From positions 1,240,001 to 1,304,000 of the forward strand of contig CP047880.1 of NCBI GenBank assembly GCA_009911715.1: a DNA stretch of 64,000 nucleotides. The letters are read 5' to 3'. The notes under the pieces are model-generated. The model was given only the letters and a program-made list of their open reading frames with translations. It was not told the origin of the DNA and made no database searches. Numbering within the stretch: position 1 is the stretch's first letter; every line of letters begins with the position of its first letter. The DNA is from Methanomassiliicoccaceae archaeon DOK. Lineage in GTDB: Archaea; Thermoplasmatota; Thermoplasmata; Methanomassiliicoccales; Methanomethylophilaceae. Made by a program: the position numbers and the translations under genes. This document shows positions 40,662 to 49,214 of the stretch, piece by piece.

Positions 40662-41726
40662 ATGAGCAAGATCAGCGTAGCAGTCCTCGGAGCGACGGGG
40701 ATGATTGGGCAGAGGTTCATCCAGATGCTGGAGGACCATCCGTATTTCGAGATCGAGGGGCTTTACGCCTCGGAGAGGTCCCAGGGCAAGAGGCTCGGGG
40801 ACGTCCTGAAGGTCAGGGACCACGAGTACCTGAACGACACCATGGACAGGAGGATCGAGACCATGGACATCTCCAAGATCGCCAAGAACTGCAGGATCGC
40901 GTTCAGCGGCATCCCCTCGGACCTCGCCGGACCCACCGAGTCCCAGCTCGCCGAGGCCGGCGTCGCCGTGTTCACCAACGCCGGAAGCCACAGGATGGAC
41001 CCCCACGTGCCCATCCTCATCCCGGAGGTCAACCCCGACCAGTTCGAGGCGGTGAAGGACCAGCCCACTTACAACAGCACCGGCGGGTACATCGTCACCA
41101 ACGCCAACTGCTCCTCCACTGGAATCGCCGCGCCCCTCAAGGCCATCGACGACGCCTTCGGGCTCAAGCAGGTCTTCGTCTCCACCTACCAGGCGCTGTC
41201 CGGCGCCGGGTACCCCGGAGTCCCCTCCCTGGACGCCGTCGGCAACGTGGTCCCGTTCATCAGCCACGAGGAGGAGAAGATGGAGTCCGAGCTCGCCAAG
41301 ATGCTCGGAACCTACGCCAGGGGCGAGTTCGAGTTCGCCAAGTTCAAGGTCATGGCCAACTGCGCCAGGGTCCCCGTGGTGGACGGCCACCTCGAGTCCC
41401 TCGTCCTGGACATGGAGCAGCAGCCCACCCTCGAGGAGCTCGAGAGGTGCCTCGTGGACTTCCGCGGAGAGCCCCAGAAGCTCGGGCTCCCCTCGGCACC
41501 TGTCCAGCCCATCATCGTCAGGAAGGAGGAGAACAGGCCCCAGCCCGTCTTCGACGCCATGGCAGGAAGGCCCGCCCGCGCGAGAGGCATGGCCGTCACC
41601 GTCGGCAGGCTCAGACAGAGCAACGGGTACTACAAGGCCTTCGCCATGAGCCACAACACCCTCCGCGGAGGGGCAGGGGGATCCGTCCTCAACGCCGAGC
41701 TCGCCAAGGCCAAGGGCATCCTCTGA
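40662..41726 (+). CDS. asd: Aspartate-semialdehyde dehydrogenase
   Basis: 354 residues. NADP-binding VAVLGATGMIGQRFIQML at the start; the active-site cysteine is in NANCSSTGIAAPLK (about residue 149); GHLESL and RPARARGMAVTVGR are further conserved stretches. Archaeal/fungal-type ASADH. It makes aspartate semialdehyde for methionine, threonine and lysine, the last being the sole precursor of pyrrolysine. Confidence 0.95.
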   Translation: MSKISVAVLGATGMIGQRFIQMLEDHPYFEIEGLYASERSQGKRLGDVLKVRDHEYLNDTMDRRIETMDISKIAKNCRIAFSGIPSDLAGPTESQLAEAGVAVFTNAGSHRMDPHVPILIPEVNPDQFEAVKDQPTYNSTGGYIVTNANCSSTGIAAPLKAIDDAFGLKQVFVSTYQALSGAGYPGVPSLDAVGNVVPFISHEEEKMESELAKMLGTYARGEFEFAKFKVMANCARVPVVDGHLESLVLDMEQQPTLEELERCLVDFRGEPQKLGLPSAPVQPIIVRKEENRPQPVFDAMAGRPARARGMAVTVGRLRQSNGYYKAFAMSHNTLRGGAGGSVLNAELAKAKGIL

Positions 41727-41813
41727 CATCGGGCTCAACCGCCCGCCAAACCACTCCAAACCCCTTCCTTCTCCCATCGTTCGACGCATCCAACGCTCGT
41801 CACCTTTAATTGT

Positions 41814-41832
41814 GTTGGATGTTATGTCCAAC
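41814..41832 (+). promoter_or_regulatory. Palindrome in the cbiK promoter
   Basis: GTTGGA-TGTTATG-TCCAAC, a perfect 6-bp repeat, 9 nt before the cbiK ATG and just after the AT-rich CTTTAATTG box. A CATCCAAC half-site lies 20 nt upstream. It resembles the TTGGAT motif at methylotrophy genes. Confidence 0.45.
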
Positions 41833-41840
41833 AGATATCA

Positions 41841-42635
41841 ATGGCAGACTGCAAGAGAGCCATAGTCGTGACCAGCTTCGGTACGAGCTACAACGAGAAC
41901 CGCGCCAAGACCATAGAGGCCATAGAGCGCCAGGCCGCCGAGGAGTTCCCCGGCTGGGACATACGCCGTGCGTTCACCAGCAGGATGATCATCAAGAAGA
42001 TCCTGGAGCGCGACGGCGAGAGGATCGACTACATCTCCGATGCCATGGAGAGGCTCGTGTCTGAGGGCTACGGACAGGTCGTGGTGCAACCCACGCACAT
42101 CATGAACGGCACCGAGTACGACGACGTCGTCAGGATCGTGGCCGACCACTGCGGGAACATCCCCGTGCTCAGGATGGGCAAGCCCCTGCTGACCACCTCC
42201 GAGGACTACGACGAGCTCGTGGAGGCCCTGGAGGGGTCCCTACTGAAGGAGATCGCCGACGAAGAGGCGCTCGTCCTGATGGGGCACGGATCCGAGCACT
42301 ACGCCAACGCGACGTACAGCCAGCTCCAGATCAAGCTCTGGCTCGCCGGACACGACGATGTCTTCGTCACCACCGTCGAAGGGTACCCGGAGTTCGACGA
42401 CACCATCCGTCTGATGGAGGGCTGCGGGAAGAAGAAGGCCGTGCTGTTCCCGCTGATGGTCGTCGCAGGAGACCACGCCAACAACGACATGGCGGGCGAC
42501 GAGGACGACTCGCTGAAGTCCGTGCTAGAGTCCCACGGCTACGAGGTCCGCTGCATCGTCAGGGGCATGGGTGAGTACCCCGAGTTCAGGGAGCTCTTCA
42601 TGGACCACATCAGGGACGCGGTCTCCAAGATCTGA
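41841..42635 (+). CDS. cbiK: Sirohydrochlorin cobaltochelatase, CbiK type
   Basis: 264 residues, full-length two-lobed CbiK form. The opening AIVVTSFGTSYNENR, the VVQPTHIMNGTEYD segment and the metal-ligand region LMGHGSEHYANATY followed by MVVAGDHANNDMAG are characteristic. Inserts Co2+ (or Ni2+ for F430) into sirohydrochlorin made by the operon at 0.4-6.9 kb. Confidence 0.92.
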   Translation: MADCKRAIVVTSFGTSYNENRAKTIEAIERQAAEEFPGWDIRRAFTSRMIIKKILERDGERIDYISDAMERLVSEGYGQVVVQPTHIMNGTEYDDVVRIVADHCGNIPVLRMGKPLLTTSEDYDELVEALEGSLLKEIADEEALVLMGHGSEHYANATYSQLQIKLWLAGHDDVFVTTVEGYPEFDDTIRLMEGCGKKKAVLFPLMVVAGDHANNDMAGDEDDSLKSVLESHGYEVRCIVRGMGEYPEFRELFMDHIRDAVSKI

Positions 42636-42654
42636 CCCCGACCCGATGAAAAAA

Positions 42655-42670
42655 GCGGGGGCGACCCCGC
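42655..42670. terminator. Hairpin between convergent genes
   Basis: GCGGGG-GCGA-CCCCGC preceded by AAAAAA and lying between the converging 3' ends of cbiK and the unknown minus-strand gene. Confidence 0.6.
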
Positions 42671-42683
42671 ATCTCAACCTTTC

Positions 42684-43223
42684 TCAGAGGTCCAGAGCGA
42701 CCATGGCTGTGGCCAGCTCCCCGAGGGGCTGACCGAAGTACCTGTGGATGATTGTGTTGCTGGTCGGCGACGGGAACCATATGACGCATCCCGTCTCCTC
42801 CGGGATCCAGCCCGTGCTCCCGCGGTAGGGGACGGCCAGCATGTCCATGGTGGGGGTCCCCTCGAGCGGTATCTCCGGGTACATCACGAAGTCCTCGGAG
42901 ATGAACATCACGTCGTGGCGCTTCGAGTACTCGAGGATCTGGGACTTCGGGATGTCGTGACCGACGATCCTGCCGTCCTCCCCGACCATGTGCATCGTGA
43001 CCTCGTCGGGGGTCCAGAACGTCTCGTCCTCGAACACACAGATCACGGTGTTCCTCCTCAGGCACTCGTCCAGACCCGAGTTCCTCACGGGCATGCTGCC
43101 CATCGCGCCCGTGACGGTGGCCTCCTCCTCGAGGATCATCCTGCACAGGTCCTCCGGCATGACCTCGGCGCGTACGGCGCCCCTCTCCCTCATCAGTCCG
43201 TCAAGTACCTCCTGGACTTCCAT
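42684..43223 (-). CDS. Hypothetical protein
   Basis: 179 residues, soluble, not recognised. N-terminal EVQEVLDGLMRERGAV helix, a central MPVRNSGLDECLRRNTVICVFEDETFW, and a C-terminal TGCVIWFPSPTSNTIIHRYFGQPLGELATAMVAL. Alternating beta and alpha elements without a nucleotide-binding motif. The ATG at 43223 is set by GGGAGG upstream and an AAATATT box about 30 nt further; longer readings run into the SMR gene on the other strand. Confidence 0.65.
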   Translation of the reverse strand: MEVQEVLDGLMRERGAVRAEVMPEDLCRMILEEEATVTGAMGSMPVRNSGLDECLRRNTVICVFEDETFWTPDEVTMHMVGEDGRIVGHDIPKSQILEYSKRHDVMFISEDFVMYPEIPLEGTPTMDMLAVPYRGSTGWIPEETGCVIWFPSPTSNTIIHRYFGQPLGELATAMVALDL

Positions 43224-43284
43224 GATGGATGTAACCTCCCAGACAATATTTATGTTCGAGGATGGATTAGCCTGTCCTGATAAG

Positions 43285-43617
43285 ATGGATCCGGCTATCC
43301 TATGGGTGATCTTCGGAGGGTTTCTCGAACCCGTCTGGGTCATCGGTCTGAAGAAGTACAACGACACCCGCAACAGGCTGTGGGCCGTGGTCGCCATTGT
43401 GTTCATGTTCCTCAGCCCGTGCTGTCTCGCCTTCGCCATGGAGACGATGTCGGTGGGCGTGGCCTACTCCATCTGGACCGGCATAGGCGCCGTCATGACC
43501 CTGGCCACCGGCGTGGTCATGTACCACGACAAACTGGACCGCCTGAAGATCCTGTTCGTGTTCCTCATCATCGCAGGGGTCATAGGCCTCGAGATGTCCT
43601 CGGAGGTGGTCCTGTGA
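43285..43617 (+). CDS. SMR-family transporter subunit, second pair, A
   Basis: 110 residues, four transmembrane helices. Helix 1 IFGGFLEPVWVIGLKKYND keeps the proton/substrate glutamate; MSVGVAYSIWTGIGAVMT is the helix-3 motif. It is the clear counterpart of subunit A at 15.3 kb. Sequence pattern is of the SugE/Gdx branch. Overlaps its partner gene by 4 nt (GTGA). Confidence 0.87.
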   Translation: MDPAILWVIFGGFLEPVWVIGLKKYNDTRNRLWAVVAIVFMFLSPCCLAFAMETMSVGVAYSIWTGIGAVMTLATGVVMYHDKLDRLKILFVFLIIAGVIGLEMSSEVVL

Positions 43618-43976
43618 ACCACAACTGGCTGTGGATCCTCGTCGGAGGCGTGTTCGAGACAGGATGGGCCACTGGCATGAAGATGTCCGAGAGCTTCACC
43701 AACATCCCCTGGACCATAATCACGCTGATTCTGATCGTGTACAGCGTCCACTTCCTCAACAAAGGGCTGAAGGAGGGTCTGCCCATGGGACCGTGCTACG
43801 CCGTCTGGGTGGGCATCGGCGCCGTCGGATCGATCATCGTGGGTCTCGTGGTCTTCAACGAGATGCTGAACATCCTCGGATGGGCCTTCCTCGTCGTGAT
43901 CATCATAGGCATCCTCGGCCTGAACCTGGTCACCGAGGGCGAGTCCCCGGAACCCGGGGACGACAAGCGCGAGTGA
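43614..43976 (+). CDS. SMR-family transporter subunit, second pair, B
   Basis: 120 residues, GTG start overlapping subunit A. Helix 1 VGGVFETGWATGMKMSESF has Glu where the first pair has Gln. GPCYAVWVGIGAVGSIIVG is helix 3. A charged C-terminal tail (ESPEPGDDKRE) extends beyond helix 4. With subunit A it probably forms a heterodimer exporting small cations. Confidence 0.87.
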   Translation: MNHNWLWILVGGVFETGWATGMKMSESFTNIPWTIITLILIVYSVHFLNKGLKEGLPMGPCYAVWVGIGAVGSIIVGLVVFNEMLNILGWAFLVVIIIGILGLNLVTEGESPEPGDDKRE

Positions 43977-44080
43977 CGCCCGCAACGGTCGCCGTCCGCC
44001 CTGCCCTCACGTGCGCGATGTGCGGGCGCGACTGAAACCTTATCTACGTCGCGATTATAGGGAAACTCCAGAGGAGCCAA

Positions 44081-44944
44081 ATGACGCTTAAATTCGGAGT
44101 ACCCAACAAAGGACGCTTGAACGAGAGGACCATCGAGCTGCTCGCCAAGGCGGGCATCGACCTCGGAGAGGACGTCGGACGCAGACTGTACGTCAAGGCG
44201 AGGAACCAGGACATCGAGGTCCTGTTCCTCAGGGCCCAGGACATCCCGGAGTTCGTCGCCACCGGTGCCATCGACATCGGGATCACCGGACAGGACCAGG
44301 TCGCCGAGGCCGGGGCGCAGATCGAGCAGGTGCTGGAGCTCAGGTTCGGATACTGCCACATGGCCGTCGCCGTCCCGGAGGCCTCCGGGATCAAGGACGC
44401 GTCCGAGATCAAGGATGGCAGCAGGATCGCCACATCCTACCCCAACATCGCCAGGCGCTACTTCGAGTCCCTCGGCAAGGACGTCAGCGTCATCGTGGTC
44501 ACCGGCGCGGCGGAGATCATGCCCTACCTCGGCATCTCCGACTACATCGTCGACCTCGTCTCCACCGGCTCCACGCTCAAGATGAACAGGATGATCGAGG
44601 CCGGCAGGATCCTCGACTCCCAGGCCGCGGTCTTCACGTCCAAGCAGTCCATGGAGAAGTACGGGGAGCAGATCGAGGAGATCGCCAGCTCCATCCAGAG
44701 CGTCATCGACGCCGAGAACAAGAGGTACATCATGGCCGACGTGCCCAGGGACAGGCTCTCCGACGTCGAGCGCATCATCCCCGGGATCGGCGGACCCACC
44801 ATCCTCGACATCGCGGGCAACAGCGGCTTCATGGCAGTCCACGCAGTCATAGACTCCGACCAGACGTTCCACGTCATCGCCGAGCTCAAGAAGATCGGCG
44901 CCAAGGGCATCCTGACCACCCCGATCGAGAGGCTGGTGAACTGA
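44081..44944 (+). CDS. hisG: ATP phosphoribosyltransferase (long form)
   Basis: 287 residues, the long HisG form with a C-terminal regulatory domain for histidine feedback. VPNKGRLNERTIELLAKAG, GITGQDQVAEAG and IVDLVSTGSTLKMNRM are conserved. First step of histidine synthesis; first gene of hisGCHA. Confidence 0.96.
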   Translation: MTLKFGVPNKGRLNERTIELLAKAGIDLGEDVGRRLYVKARNQDIEVLFLRAQDIPEFVATGAIDIGITGQDQVAEAGAQIEQVLELRFGYCHMAVAVPEASGIKDASEIKDGSRIATSYPNIARRYFESLGKDVSVIVVTGAAEIMPYLGISDYIVDLVSTGSTLKMNRMIEAGRILDSQAAVFTSKQSMEKYGEQIEEIASSIQSVIDAENKRYIMADVPRDRLSDVERIIPGIGGPTILDIAGNSGFMAVHAVIDSDQTFHVIAELKKIGAKGILTTPIERLVN

Positions 44945-44945
44945 G

Positions 44946-46007
44946 ATGGAGCCCGACAGGAGCATAATGAGGGAGACCACCAGGGACTTCCAGACGTACT
45001 ACAGCCCCATGCTCCACGGAGAGGTCAGGCTCGACACCAACACGAACGTCCTCGGCTCCAACCCTGCCGCCGCCGAGTACCTCAGGACCCACACCTGGGA
45101 CCTGAACGGATACCCGGACACCTACTCCAGGGACCTGCGCGCGGCGCTGGGGAAGCTCTACGGCGTCGACCCGGACTGCATCATCGCCGGCAACGGGTCC
45201 GACGAGATGATTGACGTCATCTTCAAGACGTTCACCAACTGGGGGGACAACAGCGTCGTTCCCGTCCCCTCCTACTCGCTATACGACTACTTCGTCAGGA
45301 TGAACGGCGGCAGGGCGATCCCCGTGGACCTCACGGAGGACTACCAGCTCGACGTCGACTCCATGGTGAAGCAGGAGAACGCCAAGGTCACCATCGTGCC
45401 CTCGCCCAACAACCCCACCGGCAACTGCTTCAGGACCAAGGACCTGGAGGAGCTCATATCCAGGTTCGACGGCATCGTCGTCATGGACGAGGCCTACACC
45501 GAGTACACAGGCACCGACGGGTTCATCAAGAGGGCGACCGAGTTCGACAACCTAGTCGTCACCAGGACGTTCTCCAAGGTCTACGCCATGGCGGCGCTGC
45601 GCGTCGGGTACATGGTCGCCAACAGAAAGCTCACCGACATGATGATGAGCGTCAAGATCCCCTACTCCCTGAACGCCATCAGCGAGGGGGCCGCGGTCGC
45701 CGCGCTGAAAGACCAGGACTTCGTCAGGAGGAGCGTCCAGATGGTGACCGAGCAGAGGCCCAAGCTCGAGGCGGGGCTCAGGAAGCTCGGATTCGAGCCG
45801 TTCCCGTCCGACTCCAACTTCATCCTCGCCAGGTCCCCCATCGACCACACCGCCCTCGTCGAGGGCCTCAAGAAGAAGGGCGTGCTCATACGCGACTTCG
45901 GGTCCAAGCGCAGGACCGAGAACTGCGTCAGGCCCACCGTGGGCACCGAGGAGCTCAACAGGCTGCTCCTGGAGAAGACGGCAGAGGTGATCGACGAATG
46001 CCGCTGA
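44946..46007 (+). CDS. hisC: Histidinol-phosphate aminotransferase
   Basis: 353 residues, fold-type I PLP enzyme. IIAGNGSDEMIDVIFKTF, VPSPNNPTGNCFRTKDL, the PLP lysine in VTRTFSKVYAMAALRVGY, and an arginine in the C-terminal NCVRPTVGTEELN. One base after hisG, overlaps hisH. Confidence 0.95.
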   Translation: MEPDRSIMRETTRDFQTYYSPMLHGEVRLDTNTNVLGSNPAAAEYLRTHTWDLNGYPDTYSRDLRAALGKLYGVDPDCIIAGNGSDEMIDVIFKTFTNWGDNSVVPVPSYSLYDYFVRMNGGRAIPVDLTEDYQLDVDSMVKQENAKVTIVPSPNNPTGNCFRTKDLEELISRFDGIVVMDEAYTEYTGTDGFIKRATEFDNLVVTRTFSKVYAMAALRVGYMVANRKLTDMMMSVKIPYSLNAISEGAAVAALKDQDFVRRSVQMVTEQRPKLEAGLRKLGFEPFPSDSNFILARSPIDHTALVEGLKKKGVLIRDFGSKRRTENCVRPTVGTEELNRLLLEKTAEVIDECR

Positions 46008-46600
46008 GGATCACGCTGACCGACTACGGCGTCGGCAACCTCTACTCCATCCGCAGGTCCCTCGAGAACTGCGGCGCGGAGGTGGTCACCGTCAGGGACA
46101 TGAGGGACGTCCTCGACGCCGAGTGCGTCGTGTTCCCCGGCGTGGGGGCTTTCGACAAGACGATGGAGAAGCTGCAGCCCTACAGGGAGGACATCAGGGA
46201 GAGGCTGCTCTCCGGCACCCCCGCGCTGGGCATATGCATCGGCATGCAGATCATGTTCGGTTCCAGCGCCGAGGGCACCACCCCCGGCCTAGGCGTGTTC
46301 GACGGCGACGTGGTCCCGCTCACCGGGAGGGTCGTCCCGCACATGGGATGGAACCAGGTGGTGTCCGACGACCCCCTCATGGAAGACGTCGGTGACAACA
46401 ACTTCTACTTCGCACACTCGTACCGCGGGAACCCCGCCGAGGACATCACCATCGGCACCACCGAGTACGAGGGCGCCGAGATACCCACGTTCTTCAGGAA
46501 GGCCAACACGTACGGCACGCAGTTCCACCCGGAGAAGAGCAGCTCGTCCGGCATGGCGTTCCTCAGGAACTTCATAGCGTTCGCGGAGTCGGTACTGTGA
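45998..46600 (+). CDS. hisH: Imidazole glycerol phosphate synthase, glutaminase subunit
   Basis: 200 residues, class I glutamine amidotransferase. Nucleophile cysteine in GICIGMQIMFGSS, His/Glu pair in GTQFHPEKSSSSG. Supplies ammonia to HisF. Overlaps hisC by 10 nt. Confidence 0.95.
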   Translation: MPLRITLTDYGVGNLYSIRRSLENCGAEVVTVRDMRDVLDAECVVFPGVGAFDKTMEKLQPYREDIRERLLSGTPALGICIGMQIMFGSSAEGTTPGLGVFDGDVVPLTGRVVPHMGWNQVVSDDPLMEDVGDNNFYFAHSYRGNPAEDITIGTTEYEGAEIPTFFRKANTYGTQFHPEKSSSSGMAFLRNFIAFAESVL

Positions 46601-47310
46601 TGGTCATACCCGCAGTCGACGTGCTGGACCACCAGGTGGTGCAGCTGGTCGGGGGAGTCCCCGGCAGCCAGCAGATCGTGATGCCCAACCCCGCGGACGT
46701 GGCCGAGATGTGGGTCGACAAGGGTGCCAGGTACCTGCACCTCGTCGACCTGGACGGAGCGTTCGGGAAGGAGAACAACATCCCCGTCTTCAAGAGGATC
46801 ATAAGGGACGCCGGCGTCCCTGCACAGGTGGGGGGCGGCATCAGGTCCGCCGAGACCATCGACGACCTCATATCCGCAGGCGCGGACCGCGTGGTCGTGG
46901 GGACCAAGGCCGTCAAGGAGCCGGAGTGGCTGGCGGAGATGGCCGACAGGCACCCCGGGAGGATCGTCCTGGGACTGGACACCAAGGCCGGGCGCATCGC
47001 CATCAAGGGATGGCAGGAATCCGCGCAGATGACAGTCGGGGAGATGTTCGACATCATCAGGGACCTCCCCCTCGCCGGAGTGCTCAACACCAACGTGGAC
47101 GTCGAGGGCCAGAAGAAGGGCATCGACGAGAGGCAGGCCAGGGACTTCATCTCCAGGTGCCCGTGCGACGTGATCTCGTCCGGGGGCGTGACCTCCAGGA
47201 TTGACGCGGACATCCTCGCAGACGCGGGGGCCGTGGGCGCGGTCGTGGGTCTGGCACTCTACACCGAGGTCATCAAGCCGTGGGAGTGGGACACGCCCTG
47301 GATGGCGTGA
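46600..47310 (+). CDS. hisA: Phosphoribosylformimino-AICAR ribotide isomerase
   Basis: 236 residues, (beta/alpha)8 barrel. VIPAVDVLDHQVVQLVGGVPGS at the N-terminus, YLHLVDLDGAFG, and VISSGGVTSRIDA near the C-terminus. The ATG at 46600 shares one base with the hisH stop; a GTG one codon upstream is possible. Last gene of the first his block. Confidence 0.93.
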   Translation: MVIPAVDVLDHQVVQLVGGVPGSQQIVMPNPADVAEMWVDKGARYLHLVDLDGAFGKENNIPVFKRIIRDAGVPAQVGGGIRSAETIDDLISAGADRVVVGTKAVKEPEWLAEMADRHPGRIVLGLDTKAGRIAIKGWQESAQMTVGEMFDIIRDLPLAGVLNTNVDVEGQKKGIDERQARDFISRCPCDVISSGGVTSRIDADILADAGAVGAVVGLALYTEVIKPWEWDTPWMA

Positions 47311-47362
47311 GCCACTCCGCCGCAAACACCTTACCGACCATTTTTCGGTTTTCCTAACGGCG

Positions 47363-47381
47363 TTACATTTAACTCATGTAA
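47363..47381. promoter_or_regulatory. Palindrome upstream of the XRE-type regulator
   Basis: TTACAT-TTAACTC-ATGTAA, perfect 6-bp arms, 15 nt before the ATG of the regulator. A possible autoregulatory operator. Confidence 0.4.
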
Positions 47382-47396
47382 TCCAATCCTCGGCTC

Positions 47397-47798
47397 ATGA
47401 AGATGCCCTGCGAGCTGATCGTCACCCACATCCTCCCCACCGCCAGGGGAGCGCTGGCCAAGGAGCTGGTCCACAACCACGGAATGACCCAGGTGCAGGT
47501 GGCGAACCTCTTCGGCGTCACCAGCGCCGCCGTGTCCCAGTACATCAAGGGGCTCAGAGGCGGGAACAACCTCATCGACAAGAGCGCCTACCGCGAGGAC
47601 TTCTACAACATGATCTCCGACACCGCCGACATGGTCGCCGACGGCAAGGACCTCACCGAGGCCCTGTGCGAGATCTGCTCCTTCGTCAAGAGCAGCGGGC
47701 TGCTCAAGGCCCTGTACGTCTACGAGGGCTACAGCGGCGAGCTCGGGGTGTGCATGGAGTGCCCCAGGACCACCATCACCATCCCCGAGGGACTCTGA
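47397..47798 (+). CDS. XRE-type transcriptional regulator (COG2522-like)
   Basis: 133 residues. A helix-turn-helix at about 29-55 (GMTQVQVANLFGVTSAAVSQYIKGLRGG) is followed by a conserved C-terminal part with CEICSFVKSSG and CMECPRTTITIPEGL, whose cysteines could bind metal. This pattern occurs in archaeal predicted regulators. It lies between the his block and the metallophore-type transport block. Confidence 0.82.
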   Translation: MKMPCELIVTHILPTARGALAKELVHNHGMTQVQVANLFGVTSAAVSQYIKGLRGGNNLIDKSAYREDFYNMISDTADMVADGKDLTEALCEICSFVKSSGLLKALYVYEGYSGELGVCMECPRTTITIPEGL

Positions 47799-47870
47799 GA
47801 GAAAAATACACTCTGGATGACGACGATAGGTATTGTCGCCACATCATACCTGAAGATGTTCGATTCGACC

Positions 47871-49013
47871 TTACGAGACCCCTTCGATACGGTTGCACAT
47901 CTCGAGGATCGACCTGATAACATACGGGTTTACTAGGCTGTACTTGACTTCCTTTCCTTCTTTGGTGGATTCTACTATCCCTGCTTCTTTCATGATCTTC
48001 AGATTGTGAGACACCAGTGATGACGAGGCACCGACAGTGACGGAAATCTGACTGACGCTCATCCTCCCGCTCATCAGTGCTATTATGATCTCCATCCTCT
48101 TGGCGTCTGCCATCGCTTTCAGGGTTTGCAATCCTCCGGTGCCCACATTCTCCACTCTCCGGGCAACCTTTTCCAACATGGAATCATCGATGGGCTTGCG
48201 GCATATCTCCTGATCATAGGGACTCGCATCGTCATAGGGCTTCTGTGCACTGATGATGAAATTACTGGGGAGCTTCATGAAGCCGTTCTCCGTGAGAACG
48301 GAATAGGAGTAAGAATCCAGTGACAACACATGGATATCTGTCATTCCCAGGCCCAACAATGTGGACACGTCCCATGTCGGTCTTCTCTCACGGGTCAGAG
48401 GCAGCTCATATGCCAACTTCCTGATGATGTTCAGATCCACCCCGCCGACATTCGTCTTGGCATGTAGGTTGTTGTCAACACCGTTCTTAAGGTCGAGATA
48501 CTGCTTCCTGCGACGATAGTCTTCATCGAAAAGATCCAGATAGTAATTACCATCAAGGATCGCCATGTGTCCGCCGGGTTTCAACAATTTCAACCATCTT
48601 TCATAAGCACCTACCGGATCCTCAAGGCACCACAATACACTCCGGGCAACTACAAGATCATAGGACGCTTCGGGCAACTCGGGATTTTGAGCATCCATTA
48701 TCCGATAGTCTATGGAGAGACCGAGTTCACGTGCGTTTCTCTCTGCAAGGTCTATCATCCTTTTAGACAAGTCCAAGGCCGTCACATCATGACCCATCTG
48801 TGTGAGCCAAATTGCCATCAACCCAGCGCCTGTACCCATATCTACGACTCTCATACTGTTGTTCAGGTCTATCACATGACCTAGAGTCTCTACAATCCGT
48901 TTCTCCGAATTTAACGAAATCCGGGTGGCCAGACTGTATCCGGGAGCGCGCAAATCCCAGAATCCGATTACACGGCTCTGGAGTTCAGTTCCATGATTAT
49001 GCTCTTCGTTCAC
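47871..49013 (-). CDS. SAM methyltransferase fused to an ArsR-type DNA-binding domain
   Basis: 380 residues. The N-terminal methyltransferase has MRVVDMGTGAGLMAIWLTQMG (about 53-73) and DLVVARSVLWCLEDP. The C-terminal 80 residues are a winged helix (LKAMADAKRMEIIIALMSGRMSVSQISVTVGASSSLVSHNLKIMKEAG). The enzyme domain is a paralogue of the stand-alone methyltransferase at 50.6 kb, sharing WDLR, ILDGN(Y/F)Y and RR/ER-PTWDVS-type text. Divergent from the binding-protein gene across a TTGGAT palindrome, so it probably senses the transported ligand or its methylated form and represses the operon. Confidence 0.85.
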   Translation of the reverse strand: MNEEHNHGTELQSRVIGFWDLRAPGYSLATRISLNSEKRIVETLGHVIDLNNSMRVVDMGTGAGLMAIWLTQMGHDVTALDLSKRMIDLAERNARELGLSIDYRIMDAQNPELPEASYDLVVARSVLWCLEDPVGAYERWLKLLKPGGHMAILDGNYYLDLFDEDYRRRKQYLDLKNGVDNNLHAKTNVGGVDLNIIRKLAYELPLTRERRPTWDVSTLLGLGMTDIHVLSLDSYSYSVLTENGFMKLPSNFIISAQKPYDDASPYDQEICRKPIDDSMLEKVARRVENVGTGGLQTLKAMADAKRMEIIIALMSGRMSVSQISVTVGASSSLVSHNLKIMKEAGIVESTKEGKEVKYSLVNPYVIRSILEMCNRIEGVS

Positions 49014-49020
49014 TTCATGA

Positions 49021-49039
49021 ATTGGATGATTAATCCAAT
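49021..49039. promoter_or_regulatory. TTGGAT palindrome in the divergent spacer
   Basis: ATTGGAT-GATTA-ATCCAAT, perfect 7-bp arms, 8 nt upstream of the ArsR-methyltransferase gene. A second half-site CATCCAAC lies at 49,168-49,175 before the binding-protein gene. Operator candidate. Confidence 0.5.
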
Positions 49040-49214
49040 ATTTACCTGTACTGCAATCTCGTCAAATATAACCACTAATCAGCCATTCATTTGAACTAAT
49101 TTTCAATCATTACTGATAATTGGCTATTTACTTTAAATAATTTGAATGAAGAATGATGTTATGTTGGTATATACATCCAACATTGTGGCAGATTATCTAG
49201 CCATGGTGATGAAT